Source: Gnetum montanum
Lineage: Eukaryota; Streptophyta; Gnetopsida; Gnetales; Gnetaceae
Direction: 5' to 3'
DNA: 33,610 nucleotides
NCBI GenBank assembly: GCA_015680685.1
Contig: MNCI01005415.1
Location: 54,626-88,235, forward strand
Below are positions 9,173 through 19,880 of this stretch, piece by piece. Below the pieces are notes generated by a model. That model did no database searches and was not told the DNA's origin. It saw only the letters and a list, made by a program, of their open reading frames with translations. The position numbers and the translations under genes are program-made. The first letter of the stretch is position 1; each line of letters starts with the position of its first letter.

Positions 9173-9860
9173 TAGTTTGATGTAATAACATTTCCATGAT
9201 ATGGGCTCCAATCTAAAACATTAAAAACATAATAAATAGACAAATCATTAGGTAAGTTAATATCATAAGCATTTGGATTGATTTTGGCCCTAATCTAAAA
9301 TGGACAAATTCTCTTTGATTTGAACTTGTATATGTGCACATGTTTTTTTCTTTCTTTAATTAAGTAAATCCAAAAATAATCATCAATATGAAAATTAATT
9401 ATCCTCTTATCCTCTTTGGCCTTGGAAGACACAATCTTTGTCCTTTTCTCCAAGTGAGATTTAACTTGATGCAATTCTCTCATTTGCTCAACATAGTCTA
9501 AAATCAAAGAGGCACAGTCTTCAAATTTCCTTAACTCATTAACCATTCTTGGTGAAAATACATAATTATCCATAAAGAGACTCTTACCAATGTTAGAATT
9601 GGAAGCATTATTAAATGAGAATTCAACATGGGTCAACATGTTTTCTGACCTTTGAGGCTAACCCTCACACAAACATCTGAAGATCTTTAATAGAGACCTA
9701 TTCAAAATTTCAGTTTGCCCATCATTTTGGGGGTGATAGGTTGTGGAAAAAAAATTGGCTCCAAGTAATTTTAAAATTCATCTCCAAAAATGATTGGTAA
9801 ACTTAACATTCCTATCACTCAAAATGTTTAAAGGAATTTCATGTAGCCTCATAACATGCT
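9173..9860 (-). pseudogene. Ty3/gypsy integrase C-terminal region (chromovirus-like)
   Basis: The open stretch 9295-9639 on the minus strand encodes the end of integrase. It starts with 'EFSFNNASNSNIGKSLF', equivalent to the Tyr/Asn-rich turn plus 'S-T-G-x-S-P-F' box after the catalytic core. Next comes a Lys/Glu-rich helix and then an SH3-like beta region containing 'FHIDDYFWIYLIKERKK' (family: G-D-x-V-W). A stop at 9295 is followed in the same frame by 'INPNAYDINLP' and 'FNVLDWSP', the usual end of the domain in chromoviruses. Homology ends at about 9178, directly against the plus-strand gene relic, without polypurine tract or 3' LTR. The element is therefore 3'-truncated or rearranged at this point. 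Confidence 0.75.
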
Positions 9861-10330
9861 AAAAGAAAAAATGTGCAACACGGGAAGCATCACTACTTTT
9901 CTTGCATGGAATAAAATGAGCCATCTTGGTAAATCTAGGTACTACAACAAGTATAGAATTATGATCATATTTTTTCTTAGAAATTTCACAAAAAAGTCCA
10001 AAGAAACACTTTCCCAAGGAGCATTTAGGATTGGAAAAGGTAGATAATGACCATCTACACCTTTTCCTCCTTTTAATTTTTGATAAGTATAGCATTCTTT
10101 TACAAATTTAATCACATAACTATACATACTTGGCCAAAAGTAATTTTTGTTTACCAATTCCATTGGCTTGGTGTTACCCATATGTGCAACCATGTCACTT
10201 TGGGGTTTCTCTTTAAGGAGTTTGTACTTGAAATCACACTTTGGAACATAAATTTTTCCATCCTTAAACAAAATCCCATTCTTCACATGATAAGATTTCC
10301 ATTAATCAATCCTTTCTAATAATGGGGAAT
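9859..10330 (-). pseudogene. Ty3/gypsy integrase zinc-binding domain and start of catalytic core
   Basis: Two overlapping minus-strand frames (9942-10286 and 9859-10095) together cover the integrase N-terminus, which indicates a frameshift near 9950-10000. The first has the H2C2-type region: His in 'DMVAHMG', the 'YFWPSMYSYV' box and '[12 protein letters not shown]', where the usual second Cys pair is partly replaced by Tyr. It then enters the core with '[12 protein letters not shown]', corresponding to the first catalytic Asp. The second frame carries '[22 protein letters not shown]', the conserved strand after it (an Asp is expected where Pro stands). The core second half, about 9640-9860, is too broken to read with confidence. 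Confidence 0.75.
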
Positions 10331-10890
10331 ATAAATCTTTTCAAATTGCACCAAATTCCTTATCATTAGGATATAATGAAGAAAAATACTCAAATCCTTG
10401 ACCTTTCATATTAGAAAAAACAACATGAACTCTAGACAAAGCATTAGCCACAACATTAGAATCCCCACTCCTATGTTTTAAAATAAAATGAAATTCTTGT
10501 AGTTGCTCTATCCATTTCATATTCTTGGCACATAAGTTTTTTTGAGAATTCAAAAATTGCAGTGCTTTATGATTAGTAAATAAAAGAAACTCTAATCCTA
10601 GCATGTAATGTCTCTAATGTTTAATTTCATGAAGTATAGCATATACCTCATTTTCATACACACTATACTTTTGTTTAGATTCATTTAAGTTTTTATATAA
10701 GAATGCAATTGACATACCTTTTACAGAAAGCACACCTCCAATAGCAAGCCCAATGACATCTACTTTACTTCACATATTTTTGAGAAATTTGGAATTGCCA
10801 TAACTGGAGCACTACAAATTTTCTCTTTCAATGCTTGAAAGAATTTTTTTTCTCATTATCCCACACAAATGCTAAATTTTTCTTCAAACA
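10331..10890 (-). pseudogene. Ty3/gypsy RNase H domain
   Basis: The open stretch 10341-10604 encodes 'FLLFTNHKALQFLNSQ', 'RWxEQLQEFHF'-type sequence and 'KHRSGDSNVVANALSRVH', the second half of the LTR-retrotransposon RNase H, ending in the A-D/N-A-L-S-R box (the catalytic Asp is Asn here). Upstream (10610-10760) the first half can be followed in a neighbouring frame: a Gly-Gly-Val-Leu strand, 'YKNLNESKQKYS' and 'YEVYAILHEIKHWRHYMLG'-type sequence. It would degrade the RNA strand during reverse transcription. Frame breaks and stops show it is inactive. Confidence 0.8.
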
Positions 10891-11885
10891 AGAGAGCATA
10901 GGTCATGCAATGGAACTAAAATTCTTAATAAATCTCCTATAGAAGCTAGCCAAACCAAGAAAATATCTCACCTCTCCCACATCCTTAGGTGAAGGCCACT
11001 CCTTAATTGCCTTTATCTTACTTGGTTCCATATTGACGTGGTCCTTGGGGATAACATGGCCTAGGTAGAAATGGTTTTCTTCATGAAGTAGTATTTCTTG
11101 GCATTAATCACCAAAATTACCTCTTGTAACTTGAATCATATCATCATCAAATGATGTAAATGGTCCTCTTCCTTTGAAATATAAGCAATAATTTCATCAA
11201 ATAAAATAATGCAACATTTATGAATAAAATACTTTAGGACTTCATGCATGAGTCTCATAATTTTTGCTAGAGCATTGGTTAGCCTAAAAGGCATGACTAA
11301 CAACTCATACAATCCATTAGGTATCTTAAAGGTTATTTTTCATTCATCTCATAGTCTAATCATTATTTAATGATAACCACCTTTTAAATCAATTTTAGAA
11401 AACTCTTAGCATTAGGAAGCACATCAAGAATGTCATCCATCCTAGGAATAGGAAATCTATACTTGATAGTAATCCTATTAATAGCCCTAGAATCTATGCA
11501 CATTCTTAACTTATCAATGTCCTTCTTGGAAACTAACATAGCTAGAATGTCATAAGGAGATATGGATTCCTTAATAAAAGCATTAATAGTAATTCACTTT
11601 CTTGCTCAATTCTTCCCTCTATTTTGGAGTCATAAAGTAGGCTCTTTCATTTGAAATTATATCTCCTGGTAGGAAGTCTATTTGATGTTGGATGAATCTA
11701 ATTTGTGGAAGTCCTTTCAATTTTTCCTTGAAAACATCATAAAATTCTAATACCAAAGGTTGCATAGCTAGAGCAAGTTCATTTGTATGTTCCTCTTCAC
11801 TTGCTGCAAGTATTGACATAATGACAAAACCATGTCTACCCGCTTCATGTGCTTGTAGGTACTCTTGCTCACAAAGTAAGATCAA
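10890..11885 (-). pseudogene. Ty3/gypsy reverse transcriptase (chromovirus-like)
   Basis: On the minus strand the open stretch 11619-11885 holds the approach to the domain: 'LVLEFYDVFKEKLKGLPQIR' and 'HQIDFLPGD', the usual sequence before the fingers. Further on, in shifting frames, I read 'RMCIDSRAINRITIKYRFPIP' (about 11510-11440), 'KIDLKGGYHQIMIR' and 'FDEIIAYISKEEDHLHHL' (about 11215-11165). The last is the catalytic box, where Y-F-D-D is replaced by L-F-D-E, so polymerase activity is lost. The D-S-R-A-I-N-R-I-T wording is characteristic of plant chromoviruses. Continuous homology of protease, RT, RNase H and integrase in this order identifies one element. Confidence 0.8.
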
Positions 11886-12549
11886 TGAAGCATTAATAAA
11901 GACATTTTCCTTATAATACTACCAAGTAATAGGAATTAGTTCATGTATTCCATATTCTCTTTGAATAGACCAAACATTTATTGCAAAACTAAAAGAAGCC
12001 TTGTTGTCAAAGTTCCAAGGTATTCCCAAAATAATAGCAACACAAATAATATGAAGGATGTTACAATGTATCTTTTCTTTAAAATTATTAATTTTAAAAG
12101 ATCAAATACACTCCTCCTAACCCTCTTGAAAATGATCCTTAGATAGACAATGGACTCTATATGGCCTAGGATGTAGAAATGTCTTCAAACCTACCTTAGA
12201 AATAGCTTTTGAAGAACTCACATTTTCTTGACTCCACCATCAATTAAAATGTGTATCCATTCACCACTATCTAGGCATCTAGATCCAATCGTAAAGGTCA
12301 CCTTTCTTCTAGGATATTTATTAGCATTAACATTTTCAATAAAAGTGTAGGATTTAATTTCAGTAATATCTTCAATTATTGTTGCATGAAGATTACCTTC
12401 ATTGGACAATTCTTGCATTTCCAAGGTTTGAAGTTCCTTACTCTTGGAGATCTTTAGAATTTTTGCACTTCCATTGTTTGTATCCCTTTTCACCATAATT
12501 AAATCATTGAAGTATATATGCATAGTCATTTCCTTGACCCTTTTCATTC
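11886..12549 (-). pseudogene. Ty3/gypsy protease region of chromovirus-like element
   Basis: The open stretch 12218-12547 is the spacer upstream of the protease and ends in 'EWIHILIDGGVKKM', corresponding to the retropepsin D-G/S-G active site (family wording 'DGGSC', here DGGVK). After a frame change, the protease body can be followed to about 11930 through 'VGLKTFLHPRPYRVH' and a degraded 'ILGIPWNFD' (family L-L-G-R-P-W). The D-G-G active site and the H-P-x-P-Y box are typical of plant chromoviruses of the CRM/Reina type (family knowledge; subgroup assignment is uncertain). Frame breaks make it non-functional. Confidence 0.7.
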
Positions 12550-13404
12550 TTGGAGTATTATTTCTTAGAATCTAAGTCATCCTTAAGCTTCTCTTGCTTC
12601 TCCTTTATGTCTTCTTTGACATTTTCCTTCTCCTTAGTTCCTTTCTTTCCTTTAGAAGCTTTGGATTCATTGCCTTTAGGAAATTTGGGAGCTCTATTTT
12701 GCCTTTTAATTTTTGGATGGCCTCTTATCTATGATGAGTCTTCTCAAAGTTTTTCTTGAGCATGAACTCCATTAAAGACCAATCCTTGATAGGAGTACCA
12801 TTGTTCACCTTCTAGGAATGACTTTTCTTCTCCCACCATACAAGTGTTATGCTTTCTAATTTGGTTTTAGCAAAAGACACCTTTTGATGATTTTCCATAT
12901 CTTCAAGTTGAAAATACTTAATAATTTTGAGCTAGGAGAGAAACGATTTAGTTCATTCCATGCCATTGAAGGATTTGAATTTAACATGAGACATCCTTGA
13001 AGCATATCTAAAAGCTTTTGTAAGAGTGACTTTAATTCCTTCACCTTAATTTCTTTGAAGATTATAAGGAAGTTCCTTTTTCCTTTTCCTAGGAAGAAAA
13101 AGACTTGAGACTTATTTTCAACACTAGGAGCATGAGGAAAAACATCATCTTTATCTTCTCTTTATTCAAAGTATCAATCTTCAAAATGAATATAATCTTC
13201 AAGCGATGGCATTGAGGAATGTCTTGAAGAAGGTTTTGATGAAGAATTTCATGACTTGTACCCTTGCTTGGATGATTTTGGTGAAGTAGCATCTCCTTTG
13301 TTCTCTCCAAGCTTTTTAATTTTCTCAACAATAAGCCTGAGGACATTTCTAATGTCATCCATGTCTCTTGATAAAGCTTGAACTATTTTATTCTTTGGAG
13401 ACAT
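12550..13404 (-). pseudogene. Ty3/gypsy gag of chromovirus-like element
   Basis: A start codon at 13404-13402 opens 'MSPKNKIVQALSRDMDDIR', a helical, charged N-terminus typical of plant gypsy gag. The frame is soon broken by TGA and others. At about 12990-12830 another frame gives the capsid segment with 'MENHQKVSFAKTKLES' and 'LVWWEKSHS' (the family W-W box). From 12760 to 12550 the strand is Lys/Arg/Glu-rich. A CCHC knuckle is not visible and may be lost. Most 60-100-codon open frames here on either strand are shadows. Confidence 0.65.
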
Positions 13405-13814
13405 GATGGAAATTGATCTCAAAGTTAATTTTCATAAAATTCTACAATGAAAGGTGAATTATTCAAGATTTCTCAAGAAATGAGACAAGAAATTATTAGA
13501 TTTTAAGATAAATAAGCATAAGATCTTTAAACCCAGCTATTACAACCCAATGGGTGTCCAATTCCATAATTATCATCCAATTCTTGAAAGATATGACAAA
13601 CTTAGGAATCAAAGGAAAATTTTGAAATCCTAGGATGAGTAGAATAAGTAACAAGAGATAATTCATCCAAGCATAGAATTTAGAATGATTCTTTTCAATT
13701 GAGATAAGAATTATCCACTTAAATGCAATTGTTTTCAAATCCAAGCTACTTTGGTAGCAATATGATAAAAAGATTCCATGGATTCCATAATCCAAGCTCT
13801 CTCAAAGTTACAAA

Positions 13815-14552
13815 ATAGCAAATCTAAATAGGAAAAGGAAAATGAAAGCTTTATTCTTACTCAAATGGAGAATTTACATATGAAAGGAAGCACAATTCCC
13901 AAGGATAGGCAAGATATTCAATCAAATTCACACATACTTAATCAAAGAAATCACACACACAAGGATGATCATCAAGGAACCTTTTTAAAGCTCCCTCTCT
14001 CTAATCTTGTCTCACTCACCTCTATCTTCCTAGACTCTCTTAAAGCTCTCTTAAGACTCTCTTCTTTCAAATTAAAGCTCCAAGAGTTCTATTTATATCT
14101 TTTTCTCCTCGTCTCTTCATCTTCCCTCTAATTTATCATTGAATTTAATCTTCATTAAAATATGTGAAAGATGTATTTAAGAAACATGATATGTCTCTCC
14201 TGAGTGTAGAGGTTGCAAAGTAGACATCTTCAAATCATGTGGGACATCTCAGTAGAGATATTTACAATGTAAATGAGACATCTCACTTACAAATGAGACA
14301 TCTCGTCTATAAGGACAAAATACAAATATGCTTGTTTCAAGGCCTCAAACCTTTGGACACCTTCAAAAAAGTCCGCATAGCTACTTGAACATCCTAAAGT
14401 CATCAAAATAGGCCCATGACACTTCCAAAGATGTCAAAATACTTTGAGATCATCATCAGCAAAATAACACTAAAAAGAAAACACAATAGCACACAAATAT
14501 TTATGCACAAACATATTGAGGTTTAAACATGGGTTGGGTGATGTCCTCATCA
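13815..14552 (-). mobile_element. 5' LTR of chromovirus-like element (limits approximate)
   Basis: The block upstream of gag is non-coding, CT-rich on the plus strand, and has TATAAATAGA on the minus strand at 14097-14088. The outer end fits the TG/CA rule at 14552 (minus strand begins TGATGAGGACATC). The inner end is not sharp; a very degenerate match to an initiator-Met primer binding site (AGAGCTTGG retained) lies near 13790-13805, so the LTR probably ends near 13810. It contains four short direct GACATCT repeats at 14223, 14243, 14277 and 14297. Confidence 0.5.
14088..14097 (-). promoter_or_regulatory. TATA box in LTR
   Basis: The minus strand reads TATAAATAGA about 450 bp inside the presumed LTR start, followed by a GA-rich leader. 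This fits an LTR promoter that drives the chromovirus-like element. Confidence 0.5.
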
Positions 14553-14559
14553 AATTTCA

Positions 14560-15886
14560 TTCAATCGTAAAAATAAACTAATCTAGTCTTATCTCATCAA
14601 GTTAAGGAATAATGATGATAACTATACTTACTCTTACTTACCTTGCTTGCTAATGGAGATAAAGATGTCTAAGGATATTGGAACTAATGTTCTTCTTTCA
14701 TACCATTCTTTTTTATTTCTAATGTCTTACTATATTTCAAAAAATTGTTTAGAGTTATTTCACTTAATTCTCCACATATTTTTGTTCTTTTTAACCTTTT
14801 GATTTTTCCTCCATTCCTTTTTACCTTACAATATTTCTTTTCTAGGTGCATTTTGGTAAGACCAAGAAGTCTTATGATATGACCAAATGTTCATATGATA
14901 ATATTTTAAATTGAAATCCCATTTCTTATGCCCAATTCTATTATAATAATAACATCTAACCTTTCTGTTGTGTTAAAATGATCAAACCTTGGAGCTACTC
15001 TTGGTTGGGAAGTAGTACCTATTAACACTTTAATCTTTAGAGAGGTCTTTTCTTTGGATGAAGTTTGTGTAGATTCTTCTTATTATGAACAACATCACAT
15101 ATCACTTTTATCATGTGGACTTCTTCCTTGTCCTATAATGATGTGGAGGAATTAATTCCTTTGCCAAGCATTTCATTCACCAATTTGGTATCTGCAAGTT
15201 CTTTTTCCATCTTCTCACAAAACAAGGTTAGTATTTTGTTCTCAGTACTTAGGTTTGAGTTTTCTTGTAAGAGATCTAAATATTTTGCATTAAGTAGAGA
15301 TAGATATTTATCTTTTCCTTTCACAACCTTTTTTAGCTTTATACAAAGATTTGGAAGGATAATAGTTCATCGTACAAAAGATCATACATCTTCTCATTAG
15401 TTTCACTTACTTGGTTATCATCTTCGATTATGCAATTGTTATCATCTGTGAGAGCCATGCAAATGACATGTGAGTCCTTTGTAGTATTATCTATCCCTTT
15501 CTCACTTCATTCTCCATTGTTCTAGCTAGTGTAGATATTTTCTCCTTTTATCTTTATGAGTTGCTTACTCTTCATCATCCCAACTTGTATAGATGTTATT
15601 TCTTCTCCTTTATTCAATATACTCTTTCCCTTGTAACCTATAAGCATTGGGGGTACTTGGAGGCTGTATGGCCTCTTCTACAACATATCCAATATTTCAT
15701 AGAAATGGTATCAAATTTGAAAGTTTAGATTTCTTACCTCTAGTCTTACATTTTCTGCATAAAATGCTACTTATGAGTTTAGTGCATTCATCCAAGATGA
15801 ATACCAAAATTATGAACCTTACGTAGCATGTAAAGGTGATCCCATTGAACATTGCTAACTTAACATATGATTCTTTTTCCATTTTT
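14560..15886 (-). pseudogene. Ty1/copia gag (decayed)
   Basis: The start codon at 15882-15880 opens 'MEKESYVKLAMFNGITFTCY', matching the usual opening of plant copia gag (an M-x-x-x-S-x-x-K-P-x-F-D/N-G-x-N-F/Y sequence). The central capsid part seems deleted, since the frame passes quickly to a Lys/Arg region. From about 15480 to 15130 the minus strand encodes 'DSHVICMALTDDNN' and a coiled-coil segment with 'LLQENSNLSTENKILTLFCEKMEKEL' (open frame 15133-15324), typical of the C-terminal half of plant copia gag. At about 14960-14900 lies a knuckle-like 'CYYYNRIGHKKWDF', where CX2CX4HX4C has Tyr and Phe for two Cys. Sequence after it, to 14560, is decayed, and protease/integrase/RT are absent because the chromovirus-like LTR begins at 14552. 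Confidence 0.65.
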
Positions 15887-15923
15887 CACTCCTAACTTAT
15901 TATGCTTATATCTAAGAGTACTA

Positions 15924-15936
15924 GGCTTCAATACAA
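15924..15936 (-). other. Degenerate initiator-Met primer binding site of copia element
   Basis: The minus strand reads TTGTATTGAAGCC, a mutated form of the TGGTATCAGAGCC that is common in plant copia elements. It lies about 45 bp upstream of the gag ATG, just inside the presumed LTR edge. Confidence 0.5.
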
Positions 15937-15940
15937 CTTA

Positions 15941-17015
15941 AGGATTGAAAACTTAGAAGGGGGGTTGAATAAGTTCCTAAAAATAATAGCTACAACCATA
16001 AAAAACCAAACATAATTTTTATGTGATTCTCCACACATCCACACTTGGAGGGTAGAATCCTTGCACAACTTTAGACTTTGTTCCTCAAAAATCTAGTTTA
16101 GAGGGCATCATATCCTTTATATGATATGAGTTTCGTTCTAGAGTGTTTCATCACTGTGAAACCAGTCAACTTTGCAAGGTTTCAAAAAGCTCAAAATGTG
16201 GTTTAAACGATCTCATAATGTTTACAAACATGAGATCCACATCTGAGTGTTTTGTTACCACAAAACCACTCAACCCTATAAGGTCCCAACAAGTTCAATG
16301 AAGATGCCTTCTTACAAGAAGCACATCAATCTTGCAAGGCTACAAAATAAAAGAAAGAAAAACAAGGAAAGAGTGTAACTACACTTTACAAGTTCCTTCT
16401 ATTTAATCTCTCACAAAATAACATAAAGATGATATATGAGAAATAATTCAAGTGCTACACAAGATGTACACAATGATGATCCAATTGTGTAAATAGTGCT
16501 CTACGATTCATATGAATTTCTCTTTGTTTTATACTCTTTGAGATTTTGAAAAGCCTTGAGAATTCATCCAATAGCTAGATAACTACTACCTAAGATGTCT
16601 AATTTGAAGTGGAGATGCTTTTCTATAAACACTATCAATTCTAGAATGACATCGACCTATAGATGTCTATCTTAGACGTTTGCTTGGAGATGTATGTCTC
16701 AAAGATAAACATTTGTTGTTTTTCATAAATGTGTACTCTACTTTTTAATTTTAGAATTTAAGGTAGTACTTTGTCAATTTGACCTCTTGACAGTCTTTAA
16801 AACATGTTCATTTGGCTCTTAGACTTCTCTTTTATTCTAGCTCTTATCTTGTTATCCCAACGTAGCTCTCATTCTGACACAAAATTTTCTCTTTGTCTCA
16901 ATCTAATGTCTTGATACATTAAAGGTTTTGATTGTGTTATTGTCCTAATATCATCATGCTCTTGGTCTATCCTTAGAAATGAAAGGTAATACAAATAGAT
17001 TTTTCACATTCTACA
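15941..17015 (-). mobile_element. 5' LTR of copia element (limits approximate)
   Basis: The inner edge is next to the PBS, and close to it is the sequence 'cttagaaggggggttgaataag' (15951-15972), a wording common at plant LTR ends. The outer edge may be the CA at 17014-17015, giving a minus-strand start TGTAGAATG. No coding potential is visible. The LTR seems to be set inside the gypsy reverse transcriptase fragment at 17016-18592, because the RT homology begins immediately outside it. Length would be about 1.07 kb. The 3' LTR is not in the window. Confidence 0.45.
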
Positions 17016-17560
17016 TTTTCTAAGTTTTTGACATTCCAAAAGGTCAACACTTCCTTCAACCTGACACACAATCTTCTCAAGTGATCCAAGTGTTCTACCT
17101 CATTAGAGCTATATACAAAAGTATCATAAAAAAATAATAGAACACTTACAAATTAAATCCCTAAGGACATCATGCATCAAGCTCATGAATGTAGTATGGG
17201 AATTTGTGAGGCTAAATGACATAACCAACTACATAAATAATTCATATATTATTTTGAAAGTTGTCTTCTAGTCATCTATAGGAGTAATTAAAACTTGATG
17301 GTAACCACTCTTCAAATAAATTCTGCTAAAAACCTATACATTACAACAACGTTAAGGATATAATTCATTTTTGAAATAGGAAACTATACCTCACTATTAT
17401 CCTATTCATAGCCTTAGGATCAATGTATATTATTCATTTTTTTACCATTATTCTTTGTCATAAGTACTACTAGAACTAAACAAGGATAATTAACTGCCTC
17501 ATGAAAGCATTTACAAGTAACTTCTCTACCTATTTTTGTAATTTAGCTCTATGATTTGGT
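17016..17560 (-). pseudogene. Ty3/gypsy reverse transcriptase fragment (third element)
   Basis: The minus strand shows the RT palm in shifting frames: a 'DPKAMNRIIVRYSFL'-type block at about 17435-17380 (family D-S-R-A-I-N-K-I-T-V-K-Y), a 'LTNSHTTFMSLMHDV' block near 17220-17170, and 'FYDTFVYSSNEVEHLDHL' at about 17130-17080. In the last, the catalytic Y-F-D-D appears as F-Y-D-T, so it is inactive. Homology fades at about 17030, where the copia LTR candidate starts. RNase H and integrase are missing. It is a separate copy from the element at 9173-13404, because that one has its own RT. Confidence 0.7.
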
Positions 17561-18350
17561 GCCATCTAGTACACTCTCTTAGGTAGTACCAAAAAATAAA
17601 TTAATTTAGTATTGAGCATTCCTCATGAGTAGCAATGCATCTAATATCCCCTTGAACACTTTGGGAACTTGCTCCTTTAATCCTAGCACATATTTGGGAT
17701 GTTCTACATGTACAACATCATGATTTGAAGCAAAATTTGATATAATCATGCAACAAAAAATAGCCTCATCATGTTTCTTAATATATTCTCTCTTCCTAAG
17801 AAGAATTAAGGAAGCATTAAGTTAAATTTTCCACCTTAATTGTTCATCTTTCATAGTAATCAAGTCATGGATTCCATCCAATCTTGCTACACTCCACACA
17901 TTTCTTGCTCAATAAAATTGAATACCATTATCAAAATTCCAAGGCCTTCCACGAATTACATTAGCACAATCAATTAGTAGTACATAACATTTCACAACAT
18001 CATGATAAATTTTAATTTTGAACTTTAAGACATATTGTTCTTTCACCTCTTGAGAGAAGTCTCTAGATAACTAATACATCTTGTAGGGTTTAGGATGAGG
18101 ATTTATTACTAAAAAAATTCTAGAAACTACCATAGAGGAATAAAATTTCCTTGGACTTCTCCATTAATCAAAATATTAATCCATTCCTAACTAAGAAAAC
18201 ATCTAGCCCTAATCCAAAACAACAATTTTCTTGATAGATGATCTTCTTTATTCACATTTTTGATAAATTCACAAGAATTTTATTTAGAAAATTCTTCAAT
18301 TTTAGGAGCAATATATTTACCTCACTAAAGAACTTGGCTTGATGTCTACT
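17561..18350 (-). pseudogene. Ty3/gypsy protease and RT-approach region (third element)
   Basis: Between the RT and the zinc-knuckle relic the minus strand can be read in broken frames as the protease and the pre-RT segment. Visible traces are 'ASLILLRKR' and 'LLRKRVYIKKHDEA' near 17820-17770, a 'VFKGILDA' trace near 17650 (family E-F-x-D-V/I-x-P), and 'SKKCVECSKIGW'-like sequence near 17900. The order matches the chromovirus-like element at 9173-13404. Stop codons are frequent and no catalytic Asp is certain. Confidence 0.5.
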
Positions 18351-18592
18351 CTACCTCCATGGTTTGTACCTCCTTACCCTTTGCTTCCTTGTGAAGTGGA
18401 CATTCCATTGCTTATGTTCGTACTCTCCATATTTGAAGCATTGAATCTTGGATGAGTTGTTGCCTTGACTCTTGTCTCCTTTGCCTTGCTCCTTCTTGAT
18501 CTTTTCCTTTTCATCATTCTTCTCTTGCATTTTTTCATTGTTAGAATATGATTGTAACATGATGTACAATCATTAGTTCTATAGCTATCCAA
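18351..18592 (-). pseudogene. Ty3/gypsy gag C-terminus with degenerate zinc knuckle
   Basis: Two overlapping open frames cover this stretch. The frame of 18351-18569 is the meaningful one: a Lys/Glu-rich segment, then 'IQCFKYGEYEHKQWNVHFTRK', recognisable as a CX2CX4HX4C nucleic-acid-binding knuckle in which the second Cys is Tyr and the last is Val. The other frame (18374-18592) is a shadow. The rest of this gag, expected at higher coordinates, cannot be followed. Confidence 0.65.
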
Positions 18593-19880
18593 TATTTTTT
18601 ATAATTAATTATAAACAAGTGTTAATGAAAATATGTAGCTCATGTCACATGAACCAACATAATCCTATCCATGGAACATAAGAAACCATCAATAAATTAC
18701 AAAAAGTTGAATAGAAAAGAGAGATGTGATAAGGAAGAACAAGATATTAAGAAGATAATATGTGTAAGCAATGATAACTTATAAGAGAAGATGTTGAACA
18801 TAACATCATATAAAAGACAATTGGAATTAGAACCACAAGGAATTAAAGATACATGTCCAAAGTTGGAAAGTAGTCAACATTAAGAAATATAATGAAATAT
18901 TTTAGTCATTACAATCAATAGTATTTATAATGATGACCTAAGAAATCAAAAGGTTTTCAAGTAACTTGTATAAATTAAAGAAGTGTAAAAGGATTAAGTT
19001 TCCTAAATAGGAAGATAAGATTCAAGGTGAGTGATTTGTAATTTGGTTTAGTAGTTTAAATAATAATAAATGGCCATCAAAAATATTATGATGGAGTGAA
19101 AGAATGACTATGAATAGGGGAAACCTATGAATGAGGTGGTATTTCATAACAACCCAAGTTGTGGATTGCTAAAGAATTTTAAGACGGCCAAGCTCATGTA
19201 AGACCAATTAACAACAAAATTTCCTAGAAGACCTATCATGAGTAATAGGAAAAGATAGACATCGTAAAAATATAGCCAAAGAAGAAGAAAAGAGAAGAAG
19301 AATAGAAAAATAAGCTATTATGAAGAAGAGATTCGTAATAAGTTTGATAGATACCGAGAGTAACTATAGAATATGAATACTGAAATTATGAAAGATGTAA
19401 AATGATGAGTTTATTTAATTAATAATTCATTTTGAAACTAGAAAAATCAATTAATTAAAATTTGAAACATCTAGTTTAGTAGCCTCAATACCAAATTCCT
19501 AGCACCTCTAGAAAATATGAAACTTAAGATGCCTAGGATGGTACAGTAGATCACCTAGGGACTTACAAAATGCAAAATGAATGATGTAAATAACAATGAA
19601 ATAATTACAAATCTATAAAATGAAAAAAACAAATATATATTGCACATAAAAAAGAAACTTTAAAAATTTATTAAAACAATAAAGGAAGAGTTCTAGAAAT
19701 GTGTATAAGATAAGCTTGTAAGAGAGAAAAAGAGGGTTCATTAAGGTAAGATTTCAACACTTTTGAAAGCTAATGTGATCTAATTCATGATTTGGGTACC
19801 AAGCCACTCATGATGCATTTGAGTCCTCTCTATTGCAAACTATAGATATGAAATTTGTGTTACTACTAGGGGGTGAGAAA
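18593..19880. other. AT-rich non-coding stretch
   Basis: No open frame or domain can be supported. A minus-strand TATAAATAC lies at 18929-18921 and could belong to the LTR of the third gypsy element, whose gag ends just to the left. Purine-rich runs (19275-19330) are present. I see nothing else. Confidence 0.4.

Noticed and set aside
9856-10047. Plus-strand ORF over integrase
   Set aside because: It is the shadow of the minus-strand integrase frames, which carry the recognisable motifs.
12550-12759. Plus-strand Ser/Phe-rich ORF
   Set aside because: It is antisense to the Lys/Glu-rich gag tail of the chromovirus-like element.
15113-15400. Plus-strand ORF of 95 codons
   Set aside because: It is antisense to the copia gag coiled-coil segment at 15133-15324.
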